NCBI GenBank assembly: GCA_030431055.1
Contig: JAUIJA010000001.1
Location: forward strand, 248,001-312,000
DNA from: Bacteroidia bacterium
GTDB taxonomy: Bacteria > Bacteroidota > Bacteroidia > Flavobacteriales > Flavobacteriaceae
Length of the DNA stretch: 64,000 nucleotides
Direction of reading: 5' to 3'
Positions within the stretch are counted from its first letter, which is position 1. Each line of letters opens with the position of its first letter. The translations under genes and the position numbers were made by a program. Of this stretch, positions 24,641 to 32,799 are shown piece by piece. The notes under the pieces were generated by a model. That model made no database searches. It was given only the letters and a program-made list of their open reading frames with translations, and had not been told where the DNA came from.

Positions 24641-24652
24641 ATCTTGTACCTA
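24641..24652. repeat. Candidate integrase arm-type site, right copy
   Basis: ATCTTGTACCTA, identical to 6969-6980 and in the same orientation, 80 bp inside attR. Position suggests integrase binding. Confidence 0.35.
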
Positions 24653-24664
24653 GCTAAAAAAATA

Positions 24665-24690
24665 AAGGCTTCACAGATATGTGAAGCCTT
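24665..24690 (-). terminator. Terminator insulating the right end of the element
   Basis: A perfect 10-bp stem, AAGGCTTCAC (24665-24674) / GTGAAGCCTT (24681-24690), with a T-rich tail on the minus strand. It would stop transcripts entering from mce or from the stranded tRNA promoter. Confidence 0.85.
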
Positions 24691-24731
24691 ATTATATCTA
24701 GGTTTATGTAATATTTATTTTAAAATTCAGT

Positions 24732-24778
24732 CCTGATTATGAGTCAGGTGCTCTAACCAACTGAGCTATAGGACCAGT
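24732..24778. repeat. attR: right 47-bp direct repeat holding a stranded tRNA 5' half
   Basis: Identical over 47 bp to 6773-6819. It contains the tRNA from its 5' end through the anticodon loop but no T arm or 3' acceptor strand, so it cannot make a tRNA. The original promoter of the tRNA still stands upstream at 24836-24867. Confidence 0.93.
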
Positions 24779-24835
24779 CGCACTATTAAAACATAGAGCA
24801 TTTCGCAACAGAATCTAAACTCCGTTTTGAGCTTG

Positions 24836-24867
24836 CAATAATACTACTATTTTTAATCCGAACCAAA
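24836..24867 (-). promoter_or_regulatory. Stranded chromosomal promoter of the tRNA gene
   Basis: On the minus strand TTTG (24867-24864) is followed after 20 nt by TATTATTG (24843-24836), one mismatch from the -7 consensus. It now drives only the 5' half-tRNA at attR. Confidence 0.6.
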
Positions 24868-24868
24868 T

Positions 24869-25270
24869 TTATTTTATTTCCTGACAAAGTTCTATCAAAA
24901 CTCCGTTTGTTGATTTTGGATGTAAAAAGGCTACCAACTTATTATCAGCGCCTTTTTTAGGCTTTTCGTTTAACACTATAAAACCTTCTGCTTCTAATCT
25001 TGAAATTTCAGATTCAATATCATCTACATCAAAAGCTATATGATGAATTCCTTCTCCTTTTTTACCTATAAACTTTGCAATTGGGCTATCTTCTTTAGTT
25101 GCTTCTAGTAATTCAATCTTATTTGGTCCGTTCATGAAAAATGAAGTTTTTACGCCTTCACTTTCTACCTCTTCTTCTTTGTAAGCCGGTTGACCAAATA
25201 ATTTTTCGAAAACTAAATTTGATTCTTTTAAACTTTTTACTGCAATCCCGATATGTTCAATTTTATTCAT
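24869..25270 (-). CDS. mce: Methylmalonyl-CoA epimerase
   Basis: 133 aa from MNKIEHIGIAVKSL (the preceding Met at 25273 is also possible). It is a glyoxalase/VOC-fold metalloenzyme that interconverts the two epimers of methylmalonyl-CoA between propionyl-CoA and succinyl-CoA metabolism. Metal ligands are seen as H7 (IEHIGIAV), the His in GIHHIAFDVDD and the Glu in LIELCQE. It is the first core gene to the right of the element and reads toward it; its end overlaps the tRNA promoter. Confidence 0.9.
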   Translation of the reverse strand: MNKIEHIGIAVKSLKESNLVFEKLFGQPAYKEEEVESEGVKTSFFMNGPNKIELLEATKEDSPIAKFIGKKGEGIHHIAFDVDDIESEISRLEAEGFIVLNEKPKKGADNKLVAFLHPKSTNGVLIELCQEIK

Positions 25271-25299
25271 CACAAATATTTATGGTTAACAAACTAGCC

Positions 25300-25400
25300 C
25301 CGATGGAAGCGACATCCTGTTATTGCATTGTGCAAAAGATTGCTTCTACAGTTTTAAACTGTATCGCAATGACAGATAAAGCGAACAGCGGGAAAATGGA
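25300..25400. repeat. Dispersed intergenic repeat-like segment
   Basis: The 184-bp gap between divergent mce and rbfA holds AAGATTGCTTCTACAG... CGCAATGACA, with an internal pair AGTTTTAAACTGT. It has the look of the dispersed palindromic repeats that end in TGACA in Flavobacterium genomes. Similar traces occur at 41120-41240 and 48190-48222. Confidence 0.45.
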
Positions 25401-25460
25401 TTACAAAAATAAAACAAAGTTTCGCTACTAAAAACTAAATCACCTTATTATATTATTATG

Positions 25461-25468
25461 TACTTTTG
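25461..25468 (+). promoter_or_regulatory. -7 box directly before rbfA
   Basis: TACTTTTG, an exact TAnnTTTG match, ends 4 nt before the rbfA ATG, so transcription should start at or next to the start codon. Confidence 0.6.
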
Positions 25469-25472
25469 CACT

Positions 25473-25865
25473 ATGGAAACAAATAGACAAAAAAAAATAG
25501 GTCAGTTACTACAAAATGACTTGGTAGATATATTACAAGGCGAAGTTAGAAAGAACGGAATTTCTAATCTTATTATTTCAGTTTCTAAAGTTGGTGTAAC
25601 TTCAGATTTATCGATTGCAAAGGTTTACTTAAGTGTTTTTCCTTCTGAAAAAGCTGGAGAAATTTTAAATGCTATTCGCTCAAATTCCACTTTAGTAAAA
25701 CACGAATTAGCACAACGCGTAAAAAATCAATTACGAAAAGTACCAGATTTAATTTTTTACATCGATGATAGTTTAGATTACATTGAGAAAATTGACGATG
25801 CGCTTTCTGGAAAAGACAATCCTGTTGAAAATCCAGATTTATTAGACAAAAGAAAGAAGTCTTAG
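25473..25865 (+). CDS. rbfA: Ribosome-binding factor A
   Basis: 130 aa from METNRQKKIGQLLQNDL. A start five codons earlier lies inside the promoter box and is excluded. RbfA is a KH-like protein that binds the 30S subunit and helps 16S rRNA maturation. The family signature SVSKVGVTSDLSIAKVYLSVFP and the closing VPDLIFYIDDSLDYIEKIDDAL are clear. The next gene starts 1 bp after its stop. The -7 box lies only 4 nt upstream of the ATG. Confidence 0.95.
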   Translation: METNRQKKIGQLLQNDLVDILQGEVRKNGISNLIISVSKVGVTSDLSIAKVYLSVFPSEKAGEILNAIRSNSTLVKHELAQRVKNQLRKVPDLIFYIDDSLDYIEKIDDALSGKDNPVENPDLLDKRKKS

Positions 25866-25866
25866 A

Positions 25867-27066
25867 TTGAATTTTCCTTTTTACATAGCAAAGCGTTATG
25901 CAGTAAGTTTTAGTAAAAATTCGGCAATTAATATTATTACGTTTATTGCTTCTTTTGGAATTATTGCTGGAACTATGGCTTTGTTTGTGGTTTTATCGGT
26001 TTTTAGTGGTTTGCGCGATTTTAGTTTGAGTTTCACAAACGCCACTGATCCTGATTATAAATTAGAACCAACGAAAGGGAAATTAATCACTTTAACAGAA
26101 GAGCAACTTCAACAACTAAATTCAAATTCTTCGATTGCCTCATATAGTAAAATTGTTGAAGAACGTGTAATGTTTTCATACAACAACAAAGAACAAGTTG
26201 CTTATTTAAAAGGTGTTGATAAAAACTTTACCAAAGTAACTAATTTAAACCAGCATTTATATGTAGGGAATTGGCTTAATCCAAAAACAAATGAAGTTAT
26301 TGTTGGCGCAGAAATTAGTCGGAAATTAGGCTTAGGTTTATTCGATTACACTAATTCGCTAATGGCTTACGTTCCAAAAGCAGGAAAAGGATTAATTGAA
26401 AATGAAGATGACGCTTTTCTAAAAGCTCCGCTTAATACTGTTGGAATTTACAATATAAATGAAGATGTAGACAATAAATATGTGTATTGTGAAATTGGTT
26501 TAGCCCAACAATTATTACAACTGAAAGAAAATGAAATCTCTTTTATTGAGTTGAAAGTAAAACCTGAAACGGATGAAAACACTTTTCGTGAAGAATTACA
26601 AACAATTTTTGGAAATGACATTCTTGTTAAAAATAAAATTCAGTTAAATGATTCTTTATATAAGATGCTAAACACTGAAAATATTGCAGTGTATTTAATT
26701 TTTACATTAGTAATAATTATTGCACTTTTTAATTTAATTGGCGCTTTAATCATGATGATCATTGAAAAGAAAACCAATTTAAAAACATTGCTAAATTTAG
26801 GAACATCATTAATTAATATTAGAAGAGTTTTTCTTTTTCAAGGCTTATTATTGACTTTTATTGGTGGATTAATAGGAATTGTTCTTGGTACTTTATTAGT
26901 TTTTTTACAACAGAAGTTTGAATTAATTATGATAACTCCGTCATTAGCTTATCCTACAAAATTTGAATTTGAAAATCTTTTAATTGTAACTATCACAATA
27001 CTTTTATTAGGCTATTTAGCTTCTTTTTTAGCAAGCAGAAGTGTTACGAAGAAATTATTAGAATAA
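25867..27066 (+). CDS. LolC/E-type ABC transporter permease (FtsX family)
   Basis: 399 aa starting at TTG, 1 bp after the rbfA stop. One N-terminal TM helix (~20-45, NIITFIASFGIIAGTMALFVVLSV) is followed by a large periplasmic MacB-like domain (~50-260) and three C-terminal helices (~275-300, 320-345, 370-390). This plan matches LolC/LolE, which pull lipoproteins from the inner membrane with the LolD ATPase. rbfA followed by this permease is a conserved Bacteroidota pairing. The ATPase gene is not in this window, so the substrate is inferred. Confidence 0.85.
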   Translation: MNFPFYIAKRYAVSFSKNSAINIITFIASFGIIAGTMALFVVLSVFSGLRDFSLSFTNATDPDYKLEPTKGKLITLTEEQLQQLNSNSSIASYSKIVEERVMFSYNNKEQVAYLKGVDKNFTKVTNLNQHLYVGNWLNPKTNEVIVGAEISRKLGLGLFDYTNSLMAYVPKAGKGLIENEDDAFLKAPLNTVGIYNINEDVDNKYVYCEIGLAQQLLQLKENEISFIELKVKPETDENTFREELQTIFGNDILVKNKIQLNDSLYKMLNTENIAVYLIFTLVIIIALFNLIGALIMMIIEKKTNLKTLLNLGTSLINIRRVFLFQGLLLTFIGGLIGIVLGTLLVFLQQKFELIMITPSLAYPTKFEFENLLIVTITILLLGYLASFLASRSVTKKLLE

Positions 27067-27068
27067 AA

Positions 27069-27093
27069 AAGCTCCAACTTTCGTTAGAGCTTT
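27069..27093 (-). terminator. Terminator for tRNA-Leu
   Basis: AAAGCTC and GAGCTTT pair around a 12-nt loop, with a T-run on the minus strand. It directly follows the tRNA-Leu 3' end. Confidence 0.65.
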
Positions 27094-27094
27094 G

Positions 27095-27174
27095 TACCGC
27101 GGGTGGGAATCGAACCCACACTCCGAAGAACACGAGTTTGAGTCGTGCGCGTCTACCAATTCCGCCACCGCGGC
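27095..27174 (-). tRNA. tRNA-Leu (anticodon CAA)
   Basis: 80 nt, with anticodon loop CTCAAAC, a D arm GGCGGAATTGGTAGACGC, a variable arm CGTGTTCTTCGGAGTG typical of class II tRNAs, and a T arm GTGGGTTCGATTCCCAC. The acceptor stem GCCGCGG/CCGCGGT has a G-U first pair. CCA is not encoded. Confidence 0.95.
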
Positions 27175-27261
27175 TAAAATTGTGAATGCAAATGTATTGA
27201 AATTTTCTAAAATCAGGAGCAAAATAGTTTAAAAATTACTTCCATAGTAAAAATTAATTCC

Positions 27262-27269
27262 TAAATTTG
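27262..27269 (+). promoter_or_regulatory. -7 box for prs
   Basis: TAAATTTG, an exact consensus match, followed by GC as is frequent in this group. It implies a 5' leader of about 100 nt before prs. Confidence 0.5.
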
Positions 27270-27378
27270 CACCGCATTTAATGCAATACACAACTAACTA
27301 ACTACATCCGAGACGTTTATATTTTTTAAACAATAGTTTAAACAAGATATTCGAAACGGAATAAAAACAACAAATTAG

Positions 27379-28320
27379 ATGTCATACCACGAGCCGGAAG
27401 CAAAAATATTTGCATGTTCTCAAAGTGTGTACCTAGCTGAAAAGATAGCCGAAAGCTATGGCGTTCCTCTAGGTAAAGTTACGTTCTCAAAATATAGTGA
27501 TGGTGAGTTTCAACCTTCTTTTGAAGAATCAATAAGAGGATTACGCGTTTTCTTAGTTTGTTCTACTTTTCCTAGTACAGACAATTTAATGGAATTACTG
27601 TTAATGATTGATGCGGCTAAAAGAGCTTCAGCAAGACACATTACAGCTGTTATTCCTTATTTTGGTTGGGCAAGACAAGACAGAAAAGACAAACCACGTG
27701 TTCCAATTGGCGCCAAACTAGTTGCTAAATTATTAGAAACTGCTGGAGCAACTCGAATTATGACCATGGATTTACATGCTGATCAAATTCAAGGATTCTT
27801 TGAAAAACCAGTTGACCATTTATTTGCTTCTACAATCTTTTTACCATACATAAAAAGTTTAGGATTAGATAATTTAACAATTGCTTCACCAGATATGGGT
27901 GGTTCTAAAAGAGCTTATGCCTATTCTAAATTTTTAGAATCTGACGTTGTTGTTTGTTATAAACAACGTAAAAAAGCAAATGTTATCGATACAATGGAAT
28001 TAATTGGTGACGTAAAAGGTAAAAACGTTATTCTAGTTGATGATATGATTGATACTGGAGGAACGTTAGCAAAAGCTGCTGATGTAATGATGGAAAGAGG
28101 TGCATTAAGTGTTCGTGCAATATGTACACATGCAATCTTATCGGGGGAAGCTTACGAGAAAATTGAAAACTCACAATTACAAGAGTTAATTGTAACAGAT
28201 TCTATTCCATTAAAGAAAGAATCTAAAAAAATTAGAGTTATCAGCTGTGCTAATTTATTTGCAGAAGTTATGCACATGGTACAAAACAACAATTCCATTA
28301 GTGGAAAGTTTTTAATGTAA
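27379..28320 (+). CDS. prs: Ribose-phosphate pyrophosphokinase (PRPP synthase)
   Basis: 313 aa. It makes PRPP from ribose 5-phosphate and ATP for purine, pyrimidine, His, Trp and NAD synthesis. Seen are the ATP-binding region YFGWARQDRKDKPRVPIGAK, the metal-binding DLHADQIQGFF, the flexible DMGGSKRAYAYSK loop and the PRPP loop VILVDDMIDTGGT. It is followed 20 bp later by rplY, a pairing also known from other bacteria. Confidence 0.97.
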   Translation: MSYHEPEAKIFACSQSVYLAEKIAESYGVPLGKVTFSKYSDGEFQPSFEESIRGLRVFLVCSTFPSTDNLMELLLMIDAAKRASARHITAVIPYFGWARQDRKDKPRVPIGAKLVAKLLETAGATRIMTMDLHADQIQGFFEKPVDHLFASTIFLPYIKSLGLDNLTIASPDMGGSKRAYAYSKFLESDVVVCYKQRKKANVIDTMELIGDVKGKNVILVDDMIDTGGTLAKAADVMMERGALSVRAICTHAILSGEAYEKIENSQLQELIVTDSIPLKKESKKIRVISCANLFAEVMHMVQNNNSISGKFLM

Positions 28321-28340
28321 ATTATTAATTATTATATAAA

Positions 28341-28946
28341 ATGAAGTCAATTACAGTTAAAGGACAAAAAAGAGAAAGCGTAGGCAAGAAAGCTACTAAA
28401 GCCGTACGCGATGCTGGATTCGTACCTTGCGTTATATACGGAGGAGACCAACCAGTTCATTTTTCAGCAGATGAAAGAGCATTTCAAGGGTTAGTTTATA
28501 CTCCAAATGCGCACACTGTTGTTGTTGAATTAGAAAGTGGAGAAAAAGTTGATTGTATCTTACAAGATATTCAATTCCACCCAGTTTCTGATAAAATTTT
28601 ACACATCGATTTTTATCAATTAAGCGATGATAAAGAAGTTATCATGGAAGTGCCTGTAAAAGTTGTAGGAAAATCTCCTGGAATCATGTCAGGTGGTGTT
28701 TTACGTTTAAACCAACGTCGTTTAAAAGTAAAAGCTTTACCAGCTAACTTACCAGATTTTATTGAAGCTGATATTACTCCATTAGAAATGGGTAACAAGT
28801 TGTATGTAACTAAAATCCCTACAAACAACTTTAAGTTAATGCACCCTGATAATACAGTAGTTTGTCAAGTAAGAGTTTCTCGTGCAGCTATGAAAGCAGC
28901 TCAAGAAGCAGCAAAAGCAGCAAAAGCAGAAGCAGCTGGAAAATAA
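28341..28946 (+). CDS. rplY: 50S ribosomal protein L25 (CTC form)
   Basis: 201 aa. An N-terminal L25 domain binding 5S rRNA (about 1-92) and a C-terminal TL5-like domain (about 93-180, [19 protein letters not shown]) form the long CTC type. An Ala/Lys-rich tail ([16 protein letters not shown]) closes it. It is co-transcribed with prs and followed by a terminator. Confidence 0.95.
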   Translation: MKSITVKGQKRESVGKKATKAVRDAGFVPCVIYGGDQPVHFSADERAFQGLVYTPNAHTVVVELESGEKVDCILQDIQFHPVSDKILHIDFYQLSDDKEVIMEVPVKVVGKSPGIMSGGVLRLNQRRLKVKALPANLPDFIEADITPLEMGNKLYVTKIPTNNFKLMHPDNTVVCQVRVSRAAMKAAQEAAKAAKAEAAGK

Positions 28947-28966
28947 TAAATAACAATATTGTTATT

Positions 28967-28998
28967 AAAAAGCGTCTTTATCTAAAGGCGCTTTTTTT
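28967..28998 (+). terminator. Terminator after rplY
   Basis: AAAAGCGtCTTT (28968-28979) pairs with AAAGgCGCTTTT (28984-28995) around ATCT, followed by T residues. It ends the prs-rplY transcript. Confidence 0.8.
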
Positions 28999-29018
28999 AT
29001 TTACATTATTAGGTTTAT

Positions 29019-29026
29019 TACCTTTG
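29019..29026 (+). promoter_or_regulatory. -7 box directly before pth
   Basis: TACCTTTG matches TAnnTTTG exactly and ends 4 nt before the pth ATG, the same spacing as for rbfA and glyS. Confidence 0.55.
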
Positions 29027-29030
29027 CCAA

Positions 29031-29642
29031 ATGAAATGGTTATTTAATTTATTAAGAAACAAAGAAGATAATAAAGTGAACAAATTTTTAATTGTTGGGT
29101 TAGGAAATATTGGTTCCGAATACGTAAATACTCGTCATAATATAGGTTTTAAAGTTTTAGATTATTTAGCTAATGAAGAAAATTTAGAATTCAAATCTGT
29201 AAAATTAGGAAGTTTAGCTGAATTTAAAATTAAAGGCAGAACTGTCTTTCTATTAAAACCAAACACTTACATGAACCTAAGTGGAAAAGCTGTAAATTAT
29301 TGGTTAGAAAAAGAAAAAATCTCCATAGAAAACTCATTGATAATTACTGATGATTTAAACTTACCATTTGGCACAATCCGAATTAAGAAAAAAGGTAGTG
29401 ATGGCGGACACAACGGACTAAAAAATATTCAACAAGTCTTAAACACAACTGAATATCCTCGATTTCGTTTTGGAATAAGCGATACCTTTAAAAAAGGACA
29501 ACAAGTTAATTATGTTTTAGGCGAATGGGATGAAGATGAAAAAGAAAAACTATCAGAACGCTTAAAAACATCATCAGAGATTATAAAATCTTTTGTTTTA
29601 GCTGGGTTAAACAATACCATGAATAGTTTTAATGGAAAGTAA
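29031..29642 (+). CDS. pth: Peptidyl-tRNA hydrolase
   Basis: 203 aa. It releases tRNA from peptidyl-tRNA that has dropped off ribosomes. After a 16-residue N-terminal extension (MKWLFNLLRNKEDNKV) the Pth core begins (KFLIVGLGNIGSEY). The catalytic His is in NTRHNIGF, with conserved N in KPNTYMNLSG and the DDLNLPFG and GSDGGHNGLKN motifs. The -7 promoter box ends 4 nt before the ATG. Confidence 0.96.
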   Translation: MKWLFNLLRNKEDNKVNKFLIVGLGNIGSEYVNTRHNIGFKVLDYLANEENLEFKSVKLGSLAEFKIKGRTVFLLKPNTYMNLSGKAVNYWLEKEKISIENSLIITDDLNLPFGTIRIKKKGSDGGHNGLKNIQQVLNTTEYPRFRFGISDTFKKGQQVNYVLGEWDEDEKEKLSERLKTSSEIIKSFVLAGLNNTMNSFNGK

Positions 29643-29732
29643 TTTTAAAAAAACCAAAGCTCTTTCTTTGTTTAATTTATACGAACTTATTAATAAATTT
29701 AATGTAAATTTTAATTTTTCAAAACAAAACCC

Positions 29733-29740
29733 TATTTTTG
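29733..29740 (+). promoter_or_regulatory. -7 box for the M43 protease gene
   Basis: TATTTTTG, an exact consensus match, 44 nt before the start codon. No clear -33 TTTG at the right distance. Confidence 0.45.
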
Positions 29741-29784
29741 TTATCTAAACCTTAATCATAGATGTTAATCTATTAATAATTATT

Positions 29785-31788
29785 ATGAAAAAAATTACTT
29801 TATTAAGCGCTTTCTTATTAAGCTTGTTTGTTTCTCATGGACAGGATTTAAAAAAGCCTATCAAACATTTTGGAAAAAACATTCCTCTTGAAAACATCAC
29901 ACCATCTGGCCACATTAGATGCGTTTCAGATGAGTATGAGCAATTTTTACAAGAACAAAACCCAAAAAGATTAACCAACCAAGAGTTTGAAGATTGGTTA
30001 GCTCCTAAAATTGAACAATTTAAACAACAGCAATTAGTAAGCTCAGAATCTGGAGGTATAATTTACATTCCTGTTGTAGTACATGTCATCCATAATGGTG
30101 ATGCTTATGGAACTGATGAAAACATAACAGATGAACAAGTCGAGTCTCAAATTACCGTTATGACCCAAGACTTTAGAAGAATGGTTGGAACTCCTGGGTT
30201 TAATTCAAACCCTGTTGGAGCTGACACAACCATAGAGTTTGTACTTGCAAAAGTTGATCCTAATGGTAATCCTACGAATGGTATAAATAGGGTTAATCTT
30301 TGTCAAGACTCATGGTCAACAACAGATATTAATAGTACTGTTAAACCAAACACCATTTGGGATCCAACATTATATATGAACATGTGGTCAGTAAATTTTA
30401 CTGACGGTAGTTTATTAGGTTACGCACAATTCCCAAGCAGCTCTGGTTTAGCTGGTCTAAATACTAATGGTGGAGCTGCAAATACTGATGGCGTTGTAGC
30501 TGGGTATAGATTTTTTGGAAGTTCTGATTTAACTACAGGTAATTTTGCTGCTCCTTTTGATAAAGGGAGAACTATGACACATGAAGTTGGCCATTATCTT
30601 GGTTTACGTCATATTTGGGGAGATGGGGACTGTAGCGCTGATGATTTTTGCGCTGACACTCCTAATACTGGAGGAGCTAATGGAGGTTGCCCTGGAGGAA
30701 CTGATTCTTGTCCTGGAGGTGGTGTTGATATGATTGAGAATTACATGGATTATACAGACGATGATTGTATGAATATTTTCACGCAAGATCAAACAACAAG
30801 AATGTTAACTGTTATGAATGTTTCTCCAAGAAGAGCTTCATTAAAAACATCAACGAAAGACCTACCTATTACTCTATTTGCAAACGATGCTGAAGTCATT
30901 ATTGAAAATTACTGTGCAGGAGGCGGAGGTTGTTCTGCAGGCCATAAAGTAATGCTTTACAACAGAGGTAACACTAACTTAACTTCTGCAACCTTAAGTT
31001 ATAATGTTGATGGAGGATCTAATTATACCTACAATTGGTCTGGTAATTTAGCTCCAAATAAATATGAAATGGTTACATTAACAACAACAGAAACGAATGG
31101 TACTTTTAATGTTTCAGTTACTGGAGCAAATGGTGGAGCTGATCAAAGATCAACAAACGATAGTGATAGCAAAAGTTTTTCATTTGGTGCTGGACCAACG
31201 GATTATGCTTACAGTACTTTTCACATAACTTTAATAACTGATAATTATGGTTCCGAAACCACTTGGGAATTAAGAAACTCATCTGATGTTGTAATTTACA
31301 GCGGTGGACCATATACTGATGGAACTGATGGCACAACAGTTTATGACACTGATTGGAATCTTGCACCTGATTGTTACACATTTACTATAAATGATTCTGC
31401 TGGAGATGGTATTTGTTGTGGTTATGGAACAGGTAGCTATGAAATTACTACAAATTCAGGAGCTACGGTAGTTGCTACGGGAGGTAGCTTTGGCGCTTCA
31501 GAATCAGTTTCATTTACAAATGCGTCTCTAAGCAACAATAATTTTGGATTAGATGCTATTTCTATTTATCCTAATCCAACTAGAGATATTTTAAACATTT
31601 CAATACCTTCTCAATTAGGTTCAAATGTTTCTTATGAAATCATGAACTATTTAGGACAGCGTGTAGTGAAATCAATATCGTCTAGCAACAACTTTAATGT
31701 AAATACTTCTTCTTTCTCATCTGGAGTATACTTCATTAAACTAGAAACCGAGAGTGGTTCAAAAACTTTAAGATTTATTAAAAACTAA
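29785..31788 (+). CDS. Secreted M43 (pappalysin-type) zinc metalloprotease with T9SS sorting domain
   Basis: 667 aa. A signal peptide (1-19, ending VSHG) and a pro-region are followed by the M43 catalytic domain with the long zinc motif HEVGHYLGLRH (about residue 267) and a met-turn Met in ENYMDYTDDDCMNIF. Beta domains follow (400-560), including DSAGDGICCGYGTGSY. The end is a type A T9SS sorting domain (SIYPNPTRDILNIS ... GVYFIKLETESGSKTLRFIKN). It is exported by Sec, then sent across the outer membrane by T9SS to the surface or medium. Probably it degrades external protein. Confidence 0.92.
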   Translation: MKKITLLSAFLLSLFVSHGQDLKKPIKHFGKNIPLENITPSGHIRCVSDEYEQFLQEQNPKRLTNQEFEDWLAPKIEQFKQQQLVSSESGGIIYIPVVVHVIHNGDAYGTDENITDEQVESQITVMTQDFRRMVGTPGFNSNPVGADTTIEFVLAKVDPNGNPTNGINRVNLCQDSWSTTDINSTVKPNTIWDPTLYMNMWSVNFTDGSLLGYAQFPSSSGLAGLNTNGGAANTDGVVAGYRFFGSSDLTTGNFAAPFDKGRTMTHEVGHYLGLRHIWGDGDCSADDFCADTPNTGGANGGCPGGTDSCPGGGVDMIENYMDYTDDDCMNIFTQDQTTRMLTVMNVSPRRASLKTSTKDLPITLFANDAEVIIENYCAGGGGCSAGHKVMLYNRGNTNLTSATLSYNVDGGSNYTYNWSGNLAPNKYEMVTLTTTETNGTFNVSVTGANGGADQRSTNDSDSKSFSFGAGPTDYAYSTFHITLITDNYGSETTWELRNSSDVVIYSGGPYTDGTDGTTVYDTDWNLAPDCYTFTINDSAGDGICCGYGTGSYEITTNSGATVVATGGSFGASESVSFTNASLSNNNFGLDAISIYPNPTRDILNISIPSQLGSNVSYEIMNYLGQRVVKSISSSNNFNVNTSSFSSGVYFIKLETESGSKTLRFIKN

Positions 31789-31809
31789 TCTTATTAGTTA
31801 CATATATAA

Positions 31810-31840
31810 AAAAGGGAGTCAATATTGACTCCCTTTTTTT
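31810..31840 (+). terminator. Terminator after the M43 protease
   Basis: A perfect palindrome of 14-bp arms, AAAAGGGAGTCAAT / ATTGACTCCCTTTT, runs from 31810 to 31837 and continues into T residues. Confidence 0.85.
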
Positions 31841-31841
31841 T

Positions 31842-31849
31842 TATTTTTG
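31842..31849 (+). promoter_or_regulatory. -7 box for ribF, in the tail of the preceding terminator
   Basis: TATTTTTG matches the consensus and begins immediately after the T-run of the terminator. It lies 14 nt before the ribF TTG, leaving a very short leader. Confidence 0.5.
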
Positions 31850-31863
31850 TAAAAAATTTTCTT

Positions 31864-32799
31864 TTGAAAAAATACAACGACTTAATTAAATATAAATCCG
31901 CCAAAAAAAGCATTCTAACTTTAGGAACTTTCGATGGAGTTCACTTAGGACATTCAGAAATCTTAAAGAAATTAGTCTCTCAAGCCAAGAAAAAAAATTT
32001 AGAAAGCATTGTGCTTACTTTTTTTCCACATCCTAGAATGGTATTACAAAAAGACAGCGATATTAAACTCTTGAATACTATTGAAGAAAAAGCTGAACTA
32101 TTAGAAAAAGTTGGAATAAAAAACTTAATTATTCATCCTTTTAGCCAAGAATTTTCGAGATTAACCGCCGAAGAATTTGTAAAAAACATTTTAGTAGATC
32201 AATTAAATATTGCTAAAATAATTATTGGCTACGACCATCGTTTTGGAAGAAATAGAACTGCTAACATTGATGATTTAATTGAATTTGGAAAAACGTATAA
32301 TTTTGAAGTAGAGCAAATTTCTGCCGAAGAGGTTAACGATATAACAATTAGTTCTACCAAAATAAGAAATGCTTTATTAGATGGCGATATTGAGCTTGCT
32401 AATAATTTTCTTAGTTATAAATATTTTTTATCAGGGAAAGTTGAAAAAGGAAGTCAGATTGGTCGAACAATAAATTTTCCAACAGCTAATATTTCGGTTC
32501 AAGAAGATTATAAATTAATTCCGAAAGAAGGCGTGTATATAGTTTCTGCTATTATTGACGGTGAAAATATAAACGGAATGATGAACATTGGCAATAAACC
32601 AACGGTAAAAGGAGAAAAACTATCGCTTGAAGTTCACTTTTTTAATTTTGATAAAAATCTTTACGATAAAAACCTGACTATTTCTTTCTTAAAAAGAATT
32701 CGTGACGAACAAAAATTCGATTCGATTGATGAACTTAAAAATCAACTAGAAAAAGACAGAGACTTTAGCTTAAATTACTTCAAGAACAAAGGTGAATAA
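31864..32799 (+). CDS. ribF: Bifunctional riboflavin kinase / FAD synthetase
   Basis: 311 aa from a TTG at 31864 (KKYNDLIKYKSAKKS); an upstream TTG at 31825 lies inside the terminator and promoter and is excluded. It phosphorylates riboflavin to FMN and adenylates it to FAD. The N-terminal nucleotidyltransferase domain carries LGTFDGVHLGH and GYDHRFGRNR, and ISSTKIRNALLDGDI ends it. The C-terminal kinase domain carries GRTINFPTANI. It overlaps the next gene by 8 bp. Confidence 0.95.
   Translation: MKKYNDLIKYKSAKKSILTLGTFDGVHLGHSEILKKLVSQAKKKNLESIVLTFFPHPRMVLQKDSDIKLLNTIEEKAELLEKVGIKNLIIHPFSQEFSRLTAEEFVKNILVDQLNIAKIIIGYDHRFGRNRTANIDDLIEFGKTYNFEVEQISAEEVNDITISSTKIRNALLDGDIELANNFLSYKYFLSGKVEKGSQIGRTINFPTANISVQEDYKLIPKEGVYIVSAIIDGENINGMMNIGNKPTVKGEKLSLEVHFFNFDKNLYDKNLTISFLKRIRDEQKFDSIDELKNQLEKDRDFSLNYFKNKGE

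Larger units (their letters stand above)
6773..24731. mobile_element. Integrated genetic element in a tRNA gene, carrying a type I restriction-modification locus
   Basis: 17,959 bp between two perfect 47-bp copies of the tRNA 5' half. It contains a tyrosine integrase (21074-22327), an excisionase-like protein, a replication protein, a Sak4-like ATPase with DUF3871, RadC, a type I R-M system and several unknown genes. There are no structural phage genes and no recognisable conjugation genes, so it is an integrative element that either replicates when excised and is mobilised by others, or is a phage satellite. A shared 12-mer ATCTTGTACCTA near each end may be an integrase arm site. The surrounding genes are ordinary core genes. 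Confidence 0.9.
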
